DNA of 64,000 nt, taken from assembly GCF_037026715.1 (NCBI RefSeq), contig NZ_JBANCG010000009.1, forward strand, positions 1-64,000, in the 5' to 3' direction. Made by a program: the position numbers and the translations under genes. Below are positions 49,619 through 59,322 of this stretch, one piece after another. Numbering within the stretch: position 1 is the stretch's first letter; each line of letters starts with the position of its first letter. The notes beneath the pieces are model-generated. The model made no database searches and was not told the DNA's origin. It saw only the letters and a list, made by a program, of their open reading frames with translations. The DNA comes from Breoghania sp037026715. Lineage in GTDB: Bacteria > Pseudomonadota > Alphaproteobacteria > Rhizobiales > Stappiaceae.

Positions 49619-50464
49619 ATGCAGTTCCACCGCCCAGAGACCCTTGAGAGTGCCCTTGTCCTCATTGCGGAGCGGCCGGCCCGTATTCTGGCCGGCGGCA
49701 CCGATTTCTTTCCGGCACTGGGTGGCAGAACCACGCGGGAACCGATTGTCGACCTTTCCCGTGTGAACGGACTTTCCGGCATCTCAAGACAAGGCGATGT
49801 CTGGCGTTTCGGTGCGACCACGACATGGTCGAAAATCGCGAAGGCAGTCGAGCTGCCGGCGATGTTCGACGGGCTGCGCCAGGCGGCGCGCGACGTCGGC
49901 TCCATCCAGATCCAGAACGCCGGGACGATCGCGGGAAATCTCTGCAACGCCTCGCCGGCGGCCGATGGCGTGCCGCCGCTTCTCTCTCTCGATGCGCAGG
50001 TGGAAGTCGCGGGGCGTTCGGGGCGCCGTGTTCTTCCTCTGGCGCGGTTCATCACCGGCGTGCGCAAGACGGAACTCATGCGCGGCGAGATCGTCACCGC
50101 GATCCTGGTTCCGGACCGGCCGCAGGCGCGCTCGGCGTTCCTGAAGCTCGGTGCCCGGCGCTATCTCGTCATCTCCATCGCGATGGTCGCGGTCGCGCTA
50201 GACCTCGATGTCGATGGCGCGATCAAGGACGTGAACATCGCGGTCGGCTCCTGTTCGGCGGTCGCGACGCGACTGCCCGATGCGGAGCGCCGGCTTGTCG
50301 GAGCCCGACCGGAGCTTGCCGTGCTGAAGGCGCTGCTCATGGACGCGGATCTTTCGCAACTCACCCCAATCGACGATGTGCGTGCGCCCGCCTCCTACCG
50401 GCGCAGTGCCGCGCGCGAACTGATCTGCCGCGCCATCGTCCGGTGCGCAAAGGGAGAGGCATGA
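49619..50464 (+). CDS. Molybdenum hydroxylase FAD subunit (CoxM/XdhB-like)
   Basis: The 281-residue protein has the FAD-binding domain of xanthine-dehydrogenase-family medium subunits: RILAGGTDFFPALGG and the second FAD loop QIQNAGTIAGNLCNASPAADGVPPLLSL, then the CO-dehydrogenase flavoprotein C-terminal domain. The ATG at 49619 with GGGAG 5 nt upstream gives the family start. It precedes the fused Mo/2Fe-2S subunit by 1 bp and would take electrons from it to NAD+ or another acceptor. Confidence 0.94.
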   Translation: MQFHRPETLESALVLIAERPARILAGGTDFFPALGGRTTREPIVDLSRVNGLSGISRQGDVWRFGATTTWSKIAKAVELPAMFDGLRQAARDVGSIQIQNAGTIAGNLCNASPAADGVPPLLSLDAQVEVAGRSGRRVLPLARFITGVRKTELMRGEIVTAILVPDRPQARSAFLKLGARRYLVISIAMVAVALDLDVDGAIKDVNIAVGSCSAVATRLPDAERRLVGARPELAVLKALLMDADLSQLTPIDDVRAPASYRRSAARELICRAIVRCAKGEA

Positions 50465-50465
50465 A

Positions 50466-53210
50466 ATGGCATTGGTGGATGTGGAAGCGCCGGTCGGCGT
50501 GTCCTTCCGGCTGAACGGCGAGGCCGTCCAGATCGATGCCTCGCCGGCGGAGCGGCTGTCGCTGGCGCTGCGCGAACGCGGTGGAGCGAAAGACGTCAAG
50601 GTCGGCTGCGACGCGGGCGACTGCGGCGCGTGCACCGTTCTGGTCGATGGCGTGGCGGTGTGTTCCTGCACCACGGCGCTGGGCCAGGTGGAGGGCGCGC
50701 ATGTCGAGACGCAGGCCGGTCTCGTCGCCCATGACCGCCAGGCAAAGGCGCTGGCCGATGCATTCCAGCGCCATCAGGCGGCCCAATGCGGCATCTGCAC
50801 GCCGGGCATGATGGTGTCCGCCGTCGCCCTGCTGCGCGAGAACCCGGCTCCGCAAGAGAGCGAGGTTCTCGATGCGCTCGGCGGTGTCCTGTGCCGCTGC
50901 ACCGGCTATCGCAAGATCATCGATGCGGTGATGGATGTGGGCAGCGCTGGTCACATCGCGCCGGGCGGCGTCGGAACGCCGATGGCGCGCGTCGACGGCT
51001 GGCCGAAGGTATCAGGTGCCGAGCGTTTCGGCGACGATGTGGCACCTGAAGGCGCGCTGGTCGTGAGGCTCATCCGCAGCCCGCACCATCATGCAGCCTT
51101 CGAGCTGGGCGATCTTGAGGCCTATCGGCGGGCGAACGGCCTCGATCTGGTGCTGAGCGCGGCGGACGTGCCGGGTGTGAACCGCTTCGGCGTCATCCCG
51201 GGTTTCGAGGACCAGCCGATGTTCGCGGAAGGCGAGACCCGATTCAAAGGCGAGGCCGTGGCGGCTGTCGTCGGAGCGGGCGAAGTCGTCGACGCGCTTG
51301 ATCTCTCCGCCTTTCCCGTGACCTGGACGCCGCTGCCGCACGCGCTTTCTCCGCACGAGGCGACCGCGATCGCCGATCTTCATGAGGGGCGGGCGGACAA
51401 CGTGATGTGTCGCGGGTTCGTGAAGCACGGTGACCCCGAAGCGGCCATGCCGGGAGCGGCGGTGGTCGTGGAAGGATCGTTCTCCACCGGCTTCATCGAA
51501 CACGGCTATATCGAGCCGGAGGCGGGATACGCGGAGCGGCGCGGCGACCGGCTGGAAGTCCATTGCTGTACGCAGGCGCCCTACATGAACCGGGCCGGGC
51601 TCGCCGGGCTTATGGGATTGCCCGAAGACGCGGTACGCGTGGTGCCGACGGCCGTCGGCGGCGGCTTCGGGTCCAAGCTCGACCTGACCGCCCAGCCTTA
51701 TGCCGCGCTGGCCGCGTGGCTGAGTGGCAAGCCGGTGCGCATCACCTATTCGCGCACCGAATCCATCTCCACCTCCACCAAGCGGCACCCATCGGAAATC
51801 ACCATGAAGATTGGTGCTGCGGCTGACGGGACCATCGTCGCGGTCGAGTTCGACGGAACCTTCAACACCGGCGCCTACGCAAGCTGGGGTCCGACAGTGG
51901 CGAACCGCGTCCCGATCCATGCCTCCGGCCCCTATCGCACACCGAATTATGTCGCACGTAGCGCCGGCATTCACACCAACACCGCGCCGGCCGGCGCCTT
52001 TCGCGGTTTCGGCGTGCCGCAATCCGCGCTTGCGCAAGAGCCGCTCTACGACGATCTCGCGCGTGCACTCGGCATCGACCGGCTGGAATTTCGCCGCAGG
52101 AACGCGCTTCGCAACGGCGATCCCACGGTGACGGGACAGGTCTTCAACGAAGGCATGGGCATCATCGATTGCTTCGATGCGCTGGAGCCGCACTGGAAGC
52201 GGGCTCTGGCTGATGCCGCAAGCTTCAACGCATCGGTTGGAGGAGATGTCCGCCGCGGCGTCGGCGTTGCCGGCGGCTGGTATGGCTGCGGCAACACCTC
52301 GATGTCCAATCCGTCCACGATCCGCGCCGGCATCACGGCGGATGGCAGGGTCGTCCTGCATCAGGGCGCGACCGATATCGGGCAGGGCTCGAACACGGTC
52401 ATCACCCAGATCTTTGCCACGGCGCTGGGTGTGCCTGTCGCGGCCATCTCGCTCATCGGTCCGGATACCGACCAGACCCCCGATGCCGGCAAGACCTCCG
52501 CGAGCCGGCAGACTTTCATCACCGGGAATGCCGCCAGACTCTGCGGCGAAGCACTAAGGGCGCGGATCCTCAGGCTCTGCAACGTGTCCAGCGACGCGCA
52601 GCTGACTCTCTCCGGGCCTACCATCGTTGCCCGCGATGCCGCCGGTGAGCGAGTTATCGATATTTCCTCGCTGAAGCCGGACAACGCGACATATGTGCTG
52701 GAGGCAGTTGAGAGCTACGATCCACCGACCGCGCCGCTCGACGAGAACGGGCAAGGCGAGCCTTACGCCGTGTTCGGCACCACCGCCCAGATGGCGGAGG
52801 TCGAGGTCGACATGGCGCTCGGCACGGTAAAGCTTCTGCGGATCATCGCCGCGCACGATGTCGGCAAGGCGATCAATCCGCTTCTGGTGGAAGGGCAGGT
52901 CCATGGCGGGGTCGCGCAGGGCATCGGTCTGGCTTTGATGGAGGAGTTCCTGCCCGGACGCACCGAGAACCTGCACGACTACCTGATCCCGACCATTGGC
53001 GATGTACCGCCCATCGACGTGCTGATTTTGGAGACGGGCGACCAGCACGGTCCCTATGGCGCGAAGGGGCTTGGCGAGCACTGCCTGATTCCGACGGCGC
53101 CGGCGATCATCAACGCCATCACCGATGCCTCGGGTGCGAAAGTCCGGCACATGCCGGCAACGCCCGACAAGGTTCTCCAGGCCATCCGCGGGCGGTCCGG
53201 CGCCATTTGA
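50466..53210 (+). CDS. Molybdenum hydroxylase: fused 2Fe-2S and molybdopterin subunit
   Basis: The 914-residue protein joins two usual subunits. Residues 1 to about 160 have both 2Fe-2S centres (GCDAGDCGACTVLVDG, then QCGICTPGMM and CRCTGY). From about 175 onward lies the molybdopterin part: RFKGEAVAAV, GGGFGSK, AGAFRGFGVPQ, QGATDIGQGSNT and the catalytic glutamate in GAKGLGEHCLIP. Enzymes of this family hydroxylate N-heterocycles next to nitrogen, such as nicotinate or xanthine. With the Hnr-like protein nearby, formation of a hydroxylated (6-oxo) heterocycle is the likely step. Confidence 0.95.
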   Translation: MALVDVEAPVGVSFRLNGEAVQIDASPAERLSLALRERGGAKDVKVGCDAGDCGACTVLVDGVAVCSCTTALGQVEGAHVETQAGLVAHDRQAKALADAFQRHQAAQCGICTPGMMVSAVALLRENPAPQESEVLDALGGVLCRCTGYRKIIDAVMDVGSAGHIAPGGVGTPMARVDGWPKVSGAERFGDDVAPEGALVVRLIRSPHHHAAFELGDLEAYRRANGLDLVLSAADVPGVNRFGVIPGFEDQPMFAEGETRFKGEAVAAVVGAGEVVDALDLSAFPVTWTPLPHALSPHEATAIADLHEGRADNVMCRGFVKHGDPEAAMPGAAVVVEGSFSTGFIEHGYIEPEAGYAERRGDRLEVHCCTQAPYMNRAGLAGLMGLPEDAVRVVPTAVGGGFGSKLDLTAQPYAALAAWLSGKPVRITYSRTESISTSTKRHPSEITMKIGAAADGTIVAVEFDGTFNTGAYASWGPTVANRVPIHASGPYRTPNYVARSAGIHTNTAPAGAFRGFGVPQSALAQEPLYDDLARALGIDRLEFRRRNALRNGDPTVTGQVFNEGMGIIDCFDALEPHWKRALADAASFNASVGGDVRRGVGVAGGWYGCGNTSMSNPSTIRAGITADGRVVLHQGATDIGQGSNTVITQIFATALGVPVAAISLIGPDTDQTPDAGKTSASRQTFITGNAARLCGEALRARILRLCNVSSDAQLTLSGPTIVARDAAGERVIDISSLKPDNATYVLEAVESYDPPTAPLDENGQGEPYAVFGTTAQMAEVEVDMALGTVKLLRIIAAHDVGKAINPLLVEGQVHGGVAQGIGLALMEEFLPGRTENLHDYLIPTIGDVPPIDVLILETGDQHGPYGAKGLGEHCLIPTAPAIINAITDASGAKVRHMPATPDKVLQAIRGRSGAI

Positions 53211-53278
53211 GCGGCGGAACCGGCTCCGGGGCGCACGCCCCGCCTTCCCATTCCATCAGTCAACGAGAAGATCAATTC

Positions 53279-55396
53279 ATGAGCGTGTCGCCTCTGGCCG
53301 CCCCGACAGAAACCGCCTCCCCGGATGCCCCTGCGCGCCAGTCGCTGGTGGCGGGCATCGATGTCGGCGGTACCTTCACAGATCTCGTCCTTTTCGATGC
53401 GGGTGCCCGTACGGTGCGTCTCGCCAAGACACCGACGACGCTCGACAACCAGGCTTTCGGGGTCCTCAACGCGTTGGATGCGGCGGAAACGGATCTCGGT
53501 GCGCTCGATCTGATCGTCCACGGCACCACGACGACGACAAATGCCGTGCTCGAGCGCAATCTCTGCAAGACCGGGCTTATCACCACGCAAGGTTTTCGCG
53601 ACGTGCTGGAGCTTGGCCGCCGGACCCGCCCCAACGCCTACGGCATGAAGGGTCACTTCGTGCCGATCATTCCGCGCAACCTGCGGCTGGAGGTTCCCGA
53701 GCGTTTCGATGCGGACGGCAATGAACTGGTGCCGCTTGACGAGGATGCGCTGCGGGCCGCCTTGCGCCAGCTCATCGATGAGGGCTGCGAGGCCGTGGTG
53801 ATCCACTTCCTGCATGCCTATGCCAATCCCGCCCACGAGCTTCGCGCCGGCGAAATCGCGGCAGACGTCTGGCCGAACGAGAACATCACGCTCGGCCACG
53901 CACTGCTGTCGGAAAGCCGGGAATTCGAGCGTGGCGTGACCGCGGCGATCAATGCCTCCGTCCAGCCGCTCCTGCGCCGCTACGTGGAACGGCTTGCCGA
54001 TCGGCTCGAAAGCGAGGGCTATCGCCACGACGTGCTGGTGATGAACGGCAACGGCGGCATGGTGTCGGCGCGGCGGGTGGCCATTGAGGCGGCTAAAACC
54101 GTCATGTCCGGCCCGGCCTCCGGCGTCATGGCGGCGGCGACGACGGGCCGGCGCGCCGGCATTCCCAATCTGCTCACCTACGACATGGGCGGCACCTCCA
54201 CCGACGTCGCCCTCATCCGCGATGCGGAACCCGCCGTCTCCAACGAGATCGAGATCGAATACGCGATGCCGATCCACGTGCCGATGGTGGATGTGCGCAC
54301 GGTGGGCGCGGGCGGTGGATCGATCGCGCAGGTGACGGAAGCCGGGCTTCTACAGGTTGGCCCGGAAAGTGCCGGCTCCACCCCCGGCCCGATCTGCTAC
54401 GGGCGCGGCGGCATCCGGCCGACGATCTCGGATGCCAATCTGCTGCTCGGTCGGATGAACCCGGAAAAGCTCAACTCGGTCGCAAGCAAGGTCTCGCTCG
54501 GCGATATCGAGGCGATCTTTGCCGAAAAGCTCGGAAAGCCGCTCGGCATCGGTGCCATCGAGGCTGCGGCCGCCGTGCTCAGGGTCGCCAATACGCGCAT
54601 GGCGGACGCGGTGCGCATGGTGTCGGTCAGCCTCGGCGAGGATCCACGCGATTTCGCGCTTTTCGCCTTTGGTGGCGCGGGTCCGCTGCACGCGACCGCG
54701 ATCGCGCGCGAACTCGGTGTGCCGCGCGTGCTCGTGCCGGCGCGCCCCGGCATCACCAATGCGCTCGGATGTGTCGTCGCCGATCTCAGGCACGATTTCG
54801 TCAACACCGTGAACAAGCCGCTGGCGGCACTCGACATCGAGACGGTGCATGCGCTTTTCGACCAGCAGTCGGCGGAAGGCCGGGCGCTGATCGGCAAGGA
54901 GAACGTGCGCATCGAGGCGGTGAAGGAGATCCGCTCCGTCGACATGCAGTTCATCGGCCAGACGCACCTGCTGCGCGTGCCTATCGATACCGACCGGCCG
55001 AGCCTGGACGATCTCCAGCGGCTGTTTGAGGAGGCCTATTTCAACCGCTTCCACGTGGAACTGCCGGAAATCAAGGCGAGCCTCGTCAACGTGAACACCT
55101 CCGTCGTCGGGCGGCGGGAGGAGATCGACCTGTCGCTGCTGATCGATCCGGTCGGCCGAAAGGCTTCGCTAGAGGAAGCCCGCACCGGGATACGTCGCGT
55201 CTGGTTCGGCGACTTCACTGAAACGCCCGTCTACTGGCGCGACTTTCTTCCTCTCGATGCGGAAATCGAGGGGCCGGCCATCATCGAGCAGATGGACACG
55301 ACCATCGTCATCGAGCCGGGCGACAGGGGCATCCAGGACGGTGACGGCAACCTCATCATCACGCTGGCGCCGAGCCATTGGGGAGACGACGCATGA
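53279..55396 (+). CDS. hyuA: Hydantoinase/oxoprolinase family, subunit A
   Basis: The 705-residue protein is HyuA: VAGIDVGGTFTDLVLFD at the N-terminus (ATP-binding hydantoinase_A N domain), IVHGTTTTTNAVLER, ESREFERGVTAAINA, SGPASGVMAA, LTYDMGGTSTDVALI and AFGGAGPLHATAIARELG. HyuA/HyuB pairs hydrolyse cyclic amides (5-oxoproline, hydantoins, lactams) with ATP. The ATG at 53279 follows GAGAAG. It is coupled to hyuB by ATGA. In this operon ring opening of an oxidised or reduced heterocycle lactam is the obvious role. Confidence 0.94.
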   Translation: MSVSPLAAPTETASPDAPARQSLVAGIDVGGTFTDLVLFDAGARTVRLAKTPTTLDNQAFGVLNALDAAETDLGALDLIVHGTTTTTNAVLERNLCKTGLITTQGFRDVLELGRRTRPNAYGMKGHFVPIIPRNLRLEVPERFDADGNELVPLDEDALRAALRQLIDEGCEAVVIHFLHAYANPAHELRAGEIAADVWPNENITLGHALLSESREFERGVTAAINASVQPLLRRYVERLADRLESEGYRHDVLVMNGNGGMVSARRVAIEAAKTVMSGPASGVMAAATTGRRAGIPNLLTYDMGGTSTDVALIRDAEPAVSNEIEIEYAMPIHVPMVDVRTVGAGGGSIAQVTEAGLLQVGPESAGSTPGPICYGRGGIRPTISDANLLLGRMNPEKLNSVASKVSLGDIEAIFAEKLGKPLGIGAIEAAAAVLRVANTRMADAVRMVSVSLGEDPRDFALFAFGGAGPLHATAIARELGVPRVLVPARPGITNALGCVVADLRHDFVNTVNKPLAALDIETVHALFDQQSAEGRALIGKENVRIEAVKEIRSVDMQFIGQTHLLRVPIDTDRPSLDDLQRLFEEAYFNRFHVELPEIKASLVNVNTSVVGRREEIDLSLLIDPVGRKASLEEARTGIRRVWFGDFTETPVYWRDFLPLDAEIEGPAIIEQMDTTIVIEPGDRGIQDGDGNLIITLAPSHWGDDA

Positions 55397-57162
55397 GCCT
55401 TGATCCGATCACGCTTTCCGTCATCCAGTCGGGGCTCCAGCAGGTCTGCGACGAGATGGATCTGAGCTTTTCGCGCGCGGCCTTCTCGCCCGTCATCGCG
55501 GAGGCGAACGACCGCTCCGACGGCATCTATTCGGCCGAGGACGGCTCGCTCATCGCCCAAGGTGTCGGCGGGCTGCCGGTCTTCGTCGGCACGATGCAGG
55601 CCTCGACACGCACGCTGATTGCGATGATCGCTGAAGGCAAGGTTGCGGCACCCGAGCCCGGCGACATCTACATCGTCAACGATCCCTATCTCGGCGGCAC
55701 GCACCTGATGGACGTGCGCTTCGCCATGCCGTTCTACCGGGACGGCGAGATCTTTTGCTGGCTGTCGAACACGGGTCACTGGCCCGATACGGGCGGGGCG
55801 GTTCCTGGCGGTTTCTCGGCCTCCGCGACGTCGGTGGAGCAAGAAGGCCTGCGGCTTCCGCCGGTGCGGCTTTTCAAAAAGGGCGTGCTCGATCAGGAAA
55901 TCTATTCGATCATCTGCTCCAACATCCGCGTTTCCGAACAGCGCATAGGCGATGTGAAGGCGCAGGCCGCGGCCCTTCTCGTCGGGGAGGCGCGACTCAA
56001 TCGCATTCTCGACCGCTACGGCGACGACGTGGTGCGCGGGGCTATTCGCGAGTTGCGCCGGCGCGCGGCCGAGCAGATGCGGGCCAATTGCCGCCTGATC
56101 CCCGACGGGCTCTATCGCTCGCTCGCCTACGTGGACAGCGACGGTGTGGTGAACGAGCCGCTGGAGATCCGCCTTGCCGTCACCGCGAAGGACGGAGAGC
56201 TGACCTTCGACTTTGCCGGCTCATCAAAGCCGTGCATGGGGCCGATGAACTCGGTGCTGGCGACGACGCTGTCGTCGGTCTATCTCGCCATGCGACATAT
56301 CTTTCCCGATGTGCCGATCTCGGCCGGCGCCTTCGAGCCCTTGAACGTGATCACTCCTGAAGGGACATTCCTCGACGCGCATTATCCGCGCCCTGTCTCG
56401 GGGTGCGCGGCGGAGGTCAGCCAGCGCATCGCGGAAGCCGTGTTTGCCGCCCTCGTCGAGGCGCTGCCTGACCGGGTGACGGCGGCGCCGGCGGGAAGTT
56501 CCGGCAACTTCGCGCTTGGCGGTCACGATCCCGAGCGCGGTCGAGGCTTCGTCATGTACCAGATCTCCGGCGGCGGTTACGGCGGCAATTCCGATCACGA
56601 CGGGTTGTCGAACGGATGCTCCACCATCGGCATCTCAAAGGCGCCGCCGGTGGAGATCATGGAACAGCAGTTTCCGGTTCTCTATCATCGCTATGCATTG
56701 CGCGAAGGATCAGGCGGTGCCGGAAAGCATCGCGGCGGCTTCGGGCTCGATTACGAAATCGAGCTGAGGCGCGGGCACGCAACGGCGAGCTTCGTCATGG
56801 ATCACGGCCGCTTCGGCCCGCAGGGCGCGCTCGGCGGCAGGGATGGCAAGCCCAATTCCGTCATCGTCTGGCAGGGCGGCAAGGCCATCGTGCCGGATCA
56901 TCTGTCCAAGGCGCAGGACATTCCGTTGAAACCCGGCGACCGGGTGCGGGTCGGAACTCCCGGCGGCGGCGGTTACGGCGATCCGTTTGAGCGGGACCCG
57001 GAGCTGGTCGCCGAGGATGTGCGGCGCGGCCGCTACACGTTGGCTGAGGTCCGTGATCTTTTCGCGGTGGTGCTGGCGGCAGACGGCTCGGTCAAGCAGG
57101 CCGAAACCGCTCGACTGAGAGCGCGTGGAGGCGGCGGGCTCGACGTGCAGGCCGCCTCTTGA
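55393..57162 (+). CDS. hyuB: Hydantoinase/oxoprolinase family, subunit B
   Basis: The 589-residue protein is the HyuB partner: LDPITLSVIQSGLQQVCDEMDLSFSRAAFSPVIAEANDRSDGIYS, QGVGGLPVFVGTM, IYIVNDPYLGGTHLMDVRF, and the C-terminal YEIELRRGHATASFVMDHGRFGPQGALGG with a closing GTPGGGGYGDPFERDP. ATGA overlap with hyuA indicates equal expression. It probably forms the hydrolase site with HyuA. Confidence 0.94.
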   Translation: MSLDPITLSVIQSGLQQVCDEMDLSFSRAAFSPVIAEANDRSDGIYSAEDGSLIAQGVGGLPVFVGTMQASTRTLIAMIAEGKVAAPEPGDIYIVNDPYLGGTHLMDVRFAMPFYRDGEIFCWLSNTGHWPDTGGAVPGGFSASATSVEQEGLRLPPVRLFKKGVLDQEIYSIICSNIRVSEQRIGDVKAQAAALLVGEARLNRILDRYGDDVVRGAIRELRRRAAEQMRANCRLIPDGLYRSLAYVDSDGVVNEPLEIRLAVTAKDGELTFDFAGSSKPCMGPMNSVLATTLSSVYLAMRHIFPDVPISAGAFEPLNVITPEGTFLDAHYPRPVSGCAAEVSQRIAEAVFAALVEALPDRVTAAPAGSSGNFALGGHDPERGRGFVMYQISGGGYGGNSDHDGLSNGCSTIGISKAPPVEIMEQQFPVLYHRYALREGSGGAGKHRGGFGLDYEIELRRGHATASFVMDHGRFGPQGALGGRDGKPNSVIVWQGGKAIVPDHLSKAQDIPLKPGDRVRVGTPGGGGYGDPFERDPELVAEDVRRGRYTLAEVRDLFAVVLAADGSVKQAETARLRARGGGGLDVQAAS

Positions 57163-57205
57163 TGGGCCGGGCCGACGCTGCCTGAGTATTTCCTGCAATA
57201 AAGCC

Positions 57206-58093
57206 TTACGGGTCTGACAAAGGATCGCTTGAGACGTAGCCGCGGAAGCGTCTGATCCGTTCCTCAAAATCCCGGACGCGTTTTTCCGCGGCTGGCGCGC
57301 GCAGGATCATCTCAGCGAGAAGAAGTTCGATGATCGAGAATGCGGGCGCCAGCGAAGGCATGAAGTGCGGCCCTTCCATGGGCAAGGGGACCACTTTCCA
57401 GGCGCCTCGCGCGATCGGGGATTTCATGCTGTCGGTCAGCGCGATGACGCGTGCTCCGCAATCACGCGCGATTGAAACGCCGCGCACAACCTCCCAGGAA
57501 TAGTGCTCGTAGGTTATGGCGATGACCATATCCTCGGGACCGGCTTGCGACACCATGTCCATGATGCCGCCTGGCTCATTGGGAGTGTGGATGACGTTCG
57601 CGAATGCCATCGCGCCCACATAGGTGAAATAGTGGGCGACGGAGAAGCAGCTCCGGACGCCGATGCAATAGATCCGGCGGGCCGCCACCAACTCCTTAGC
57701 GCATGTGGCAAGAAGCGCATGCATGGCGGGCGAAAACGCCGCCGCAATGTTGGCTTCGCTGGCTGCGCGAAGCTCCTGCCAGGTATTCTTGTCGTCGCGT
57801 TCGTTGAGCGCACGGGCACGCGCGGAATACGGCACGAAACCGTCGCGCAATGCCGTCTGGATGTCGTTTCGGAATGGAGCGTAGCCCGGATAACCGAGCG
57901 CCTTGGCGAGCCTTACCGCAGAGTTCTGGTTTACGGATGCCGCCCTTGCCGCCGAACGCAGCGAGCGGAACGCCACTTCCTGGTAGTTGTCGAGTGTCCA
58001 CGCTGCAAAGACGGACAGCTGCCGTGGCCCCTCCTCGAGGATCTTGCATAGTCCTGCCCGTAATTCCTCCGCGGATCGTTTCGGCACGCTCAA
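57206..58093 (-). CDS. RpiR-family transcriptional regulator (HTH_6 + SIS)
   Basis: The 295-residue protein has an N-terminal RpiR helix-turn-helix (about residues 10-85, LRSAARAASVNQNSAVRLAKALGYPGYAPFRNDIQ) and a SIS phosphosugar-like domain (about 125-250; RIYCIGVRSCFSVAHYF, DMVIAITYEHYSWEVV, VIALTDSMKSPIAR). It diverges from the TAXI receptor gene and probably controls that transporter. The start is TTG at 58093, or GTG at 58087; both lack a strong ribosome site. Confidence 0.9.
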   Translation of the reverse strand: MSVPKRSAEELRAGLCKILEEGPRQLSVFAAWTLDNYQEVAFRSLRSAARAASVNQNSAVRLAKALGYPGYAPFRNDIQTALRDGFVPYSARARALNERDDKNTWQELRAASEANIAAAFSPAMHALLATCAKELVAARRIYCIGVRSCFSVAHYFTYVGAMAFANVIHTPNEPGGIMDMVSQAGPEDMVIAITYEHYSWEVVRGVSIARDCGARVIALTDSMKSPIARGAWKVVPLPMEGPHFMPSLAPAFSIIELLLAEMILRAPAAEKRVRDFEERIRRFRGYVSSDPLSDP

Positions 58094-58204
58094 GGATATC
58101 CCCCGACCTGTGAAACATATGCCCTGCTAGATTGACAAAAGGAATGCGTCTGTTTCTATGGAGCTTTACCGATTTCGGTCCGATAAACAATTCCGGAGGT
58201 AACG

Positions 58205-59170
58205 ATGAACCGACGTCAGGCTATGTTTGCGACCGTGCTTGCGTTCGCAATGGCAGGCGGAGCGCACGCGGCAGACCAGCGCTTCATCTCGATCGGCACC
58301 GGCGGTGTCACGGGTGTCTATTATCCGACGGGCGGTGCCATCTGCCGTCTGGTCAACAAGGAGCGCAAGACGCACGGTATTCGCTGTTCGGCCGAATCCA
58401 CAGGTGGTTCCGTCTACAACATCAACACCGTACGTGCGGGTGAACTGGAGTTCGGCGTCGCCCAGTCCGACTGGCAGTATCATGCCTACAAGGGCACCTC
58501 GAAATTCGCCGATCAGGGGCCGTTCGAAAAAGAGCGCGCGGTCTTTTCCGTGCATCCCGAGCCCTTCACGCTGATCGTGCGCGCCGATAGCGGCGTGAAT
58601 AGCTTCCCCGATCTCAAGGGCCACAAAGTGAACGTCGGCAATCCGGGTTCGGGCCAGCGTGCGACCACGGAAGTGGTCATGGACGCCTTCGGCATGACGA
58701 TGGATGACTTCTCGCTCGCTGCCGAACTCAAGGGCTCCGAAATGGCCCAGGCGCTGTGCGACGGCAAGATCGACGCGATGATCTACACCATCGGCCATCC
58801 GGCCGCCGCCATCACCGAAGCGGCCACGACCTGCGACGTGAAGCTGGTCTCGGTCAAGGGCGAGCCGATCGACAAGCTGGTCGCCGACAACCCCTATTAC
58901 CGCATCGCGACGATTCCCGGCGGGATGTACAAGGGCACCGACGAGGACGTGACCACCTTCGGTGTCGGCGCGACATTCATCACTTCCGCCGACGTTCCCG
59001 ATGACGTCGTGTACACGGTCGTGAAGGCCGTCTTCGACAATTTTGAAGACTTCAAGAAGCTGCATCCGGCCTTCGCCAACCTGAAGGAGGAGGAGATGAT
59101 CAAGGACGGCCTGTCCGCTCCGCTCCATCCGGGTGCGATCAAGTACTACAAGGAACGCGGCTGGATGTAA
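58205..59170 (+). CDS. TRAP transporter solute receptor, TAXI family
   Basis: The 321-residue protein has a Sec signal peptide (RQAMFATVLAFAMAGGAHA) and the TAXI receptor pattern: FISIGTGGVTGVYYPTGGAICRLVN, STGGSVYNINTVRAGELEFGVAQSDW, VNVGNPGSGQRATTEVVMDAFG and the C-terminal LHPGAIKYYKERGW. GGAGGTAACG precedes the ATG. Other TAXI receptors bind glutamate and small organic acids; the ligand here is unknown, but an aminotransferase follows in the operon. Confidence 0.95.
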   Translation: MNRRQAMFATVLAFAMAGGAHAADQRFISIGTGGVTGVYYPTGGAICRLVNKERKTHGIRCSAESTGGSVYNINTVRAGELEFGVAQSDWQYHAYKGTSKFADQGPFEKERAVFSVHPEPFTLIVRADSGVNSFPDLKGHKVNVGNPGSGQRATTEVVMDAFGMTMDDFSLAAELKGSEMAQALCDGKIDAMIYTIGHPAAAITEAATTCDVKLVSVKGEPIDKLVADNPYYRIATIPGGMYKGTDEDVTTFGVGATFITSADVPDDVVYTVVKAVFDNFEDFKKLHPAFANLKEEEMIKDGLSAPLHPGAIKYYKERGWM

Positions 59171-59181
59171 GCCGCCCCTCA

Positions 59182-59216
59182 AGCCTCCCGCGCCGGTCAG
59201 TCGCGGGAGGCTTTTT
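59182..59216 (+). terminator. Rho-independent terminator/attenuator after the TAXI receptor gene
   Basis: AGCCTCCCGCG (59182-59192) pairs with CGCGGGAGGCT (59202-59212) over a 9-nt loop and is followed by TTTTT. It sits in the 152-bp gap before the permease gene, so it likely allows high receptor and low permease expression. Confidence 0.88.
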
Positions 59217-59322
59217 CATTGAACTGAGGCATTACCGGTCCGTATAGGCCAGCCCGCACAGGCCGGTCCGGGCTGGCGGTCGGGCGGAGGCTGGCTTCCG
59301 ATCGGCGCGAGGAGGGACACTC

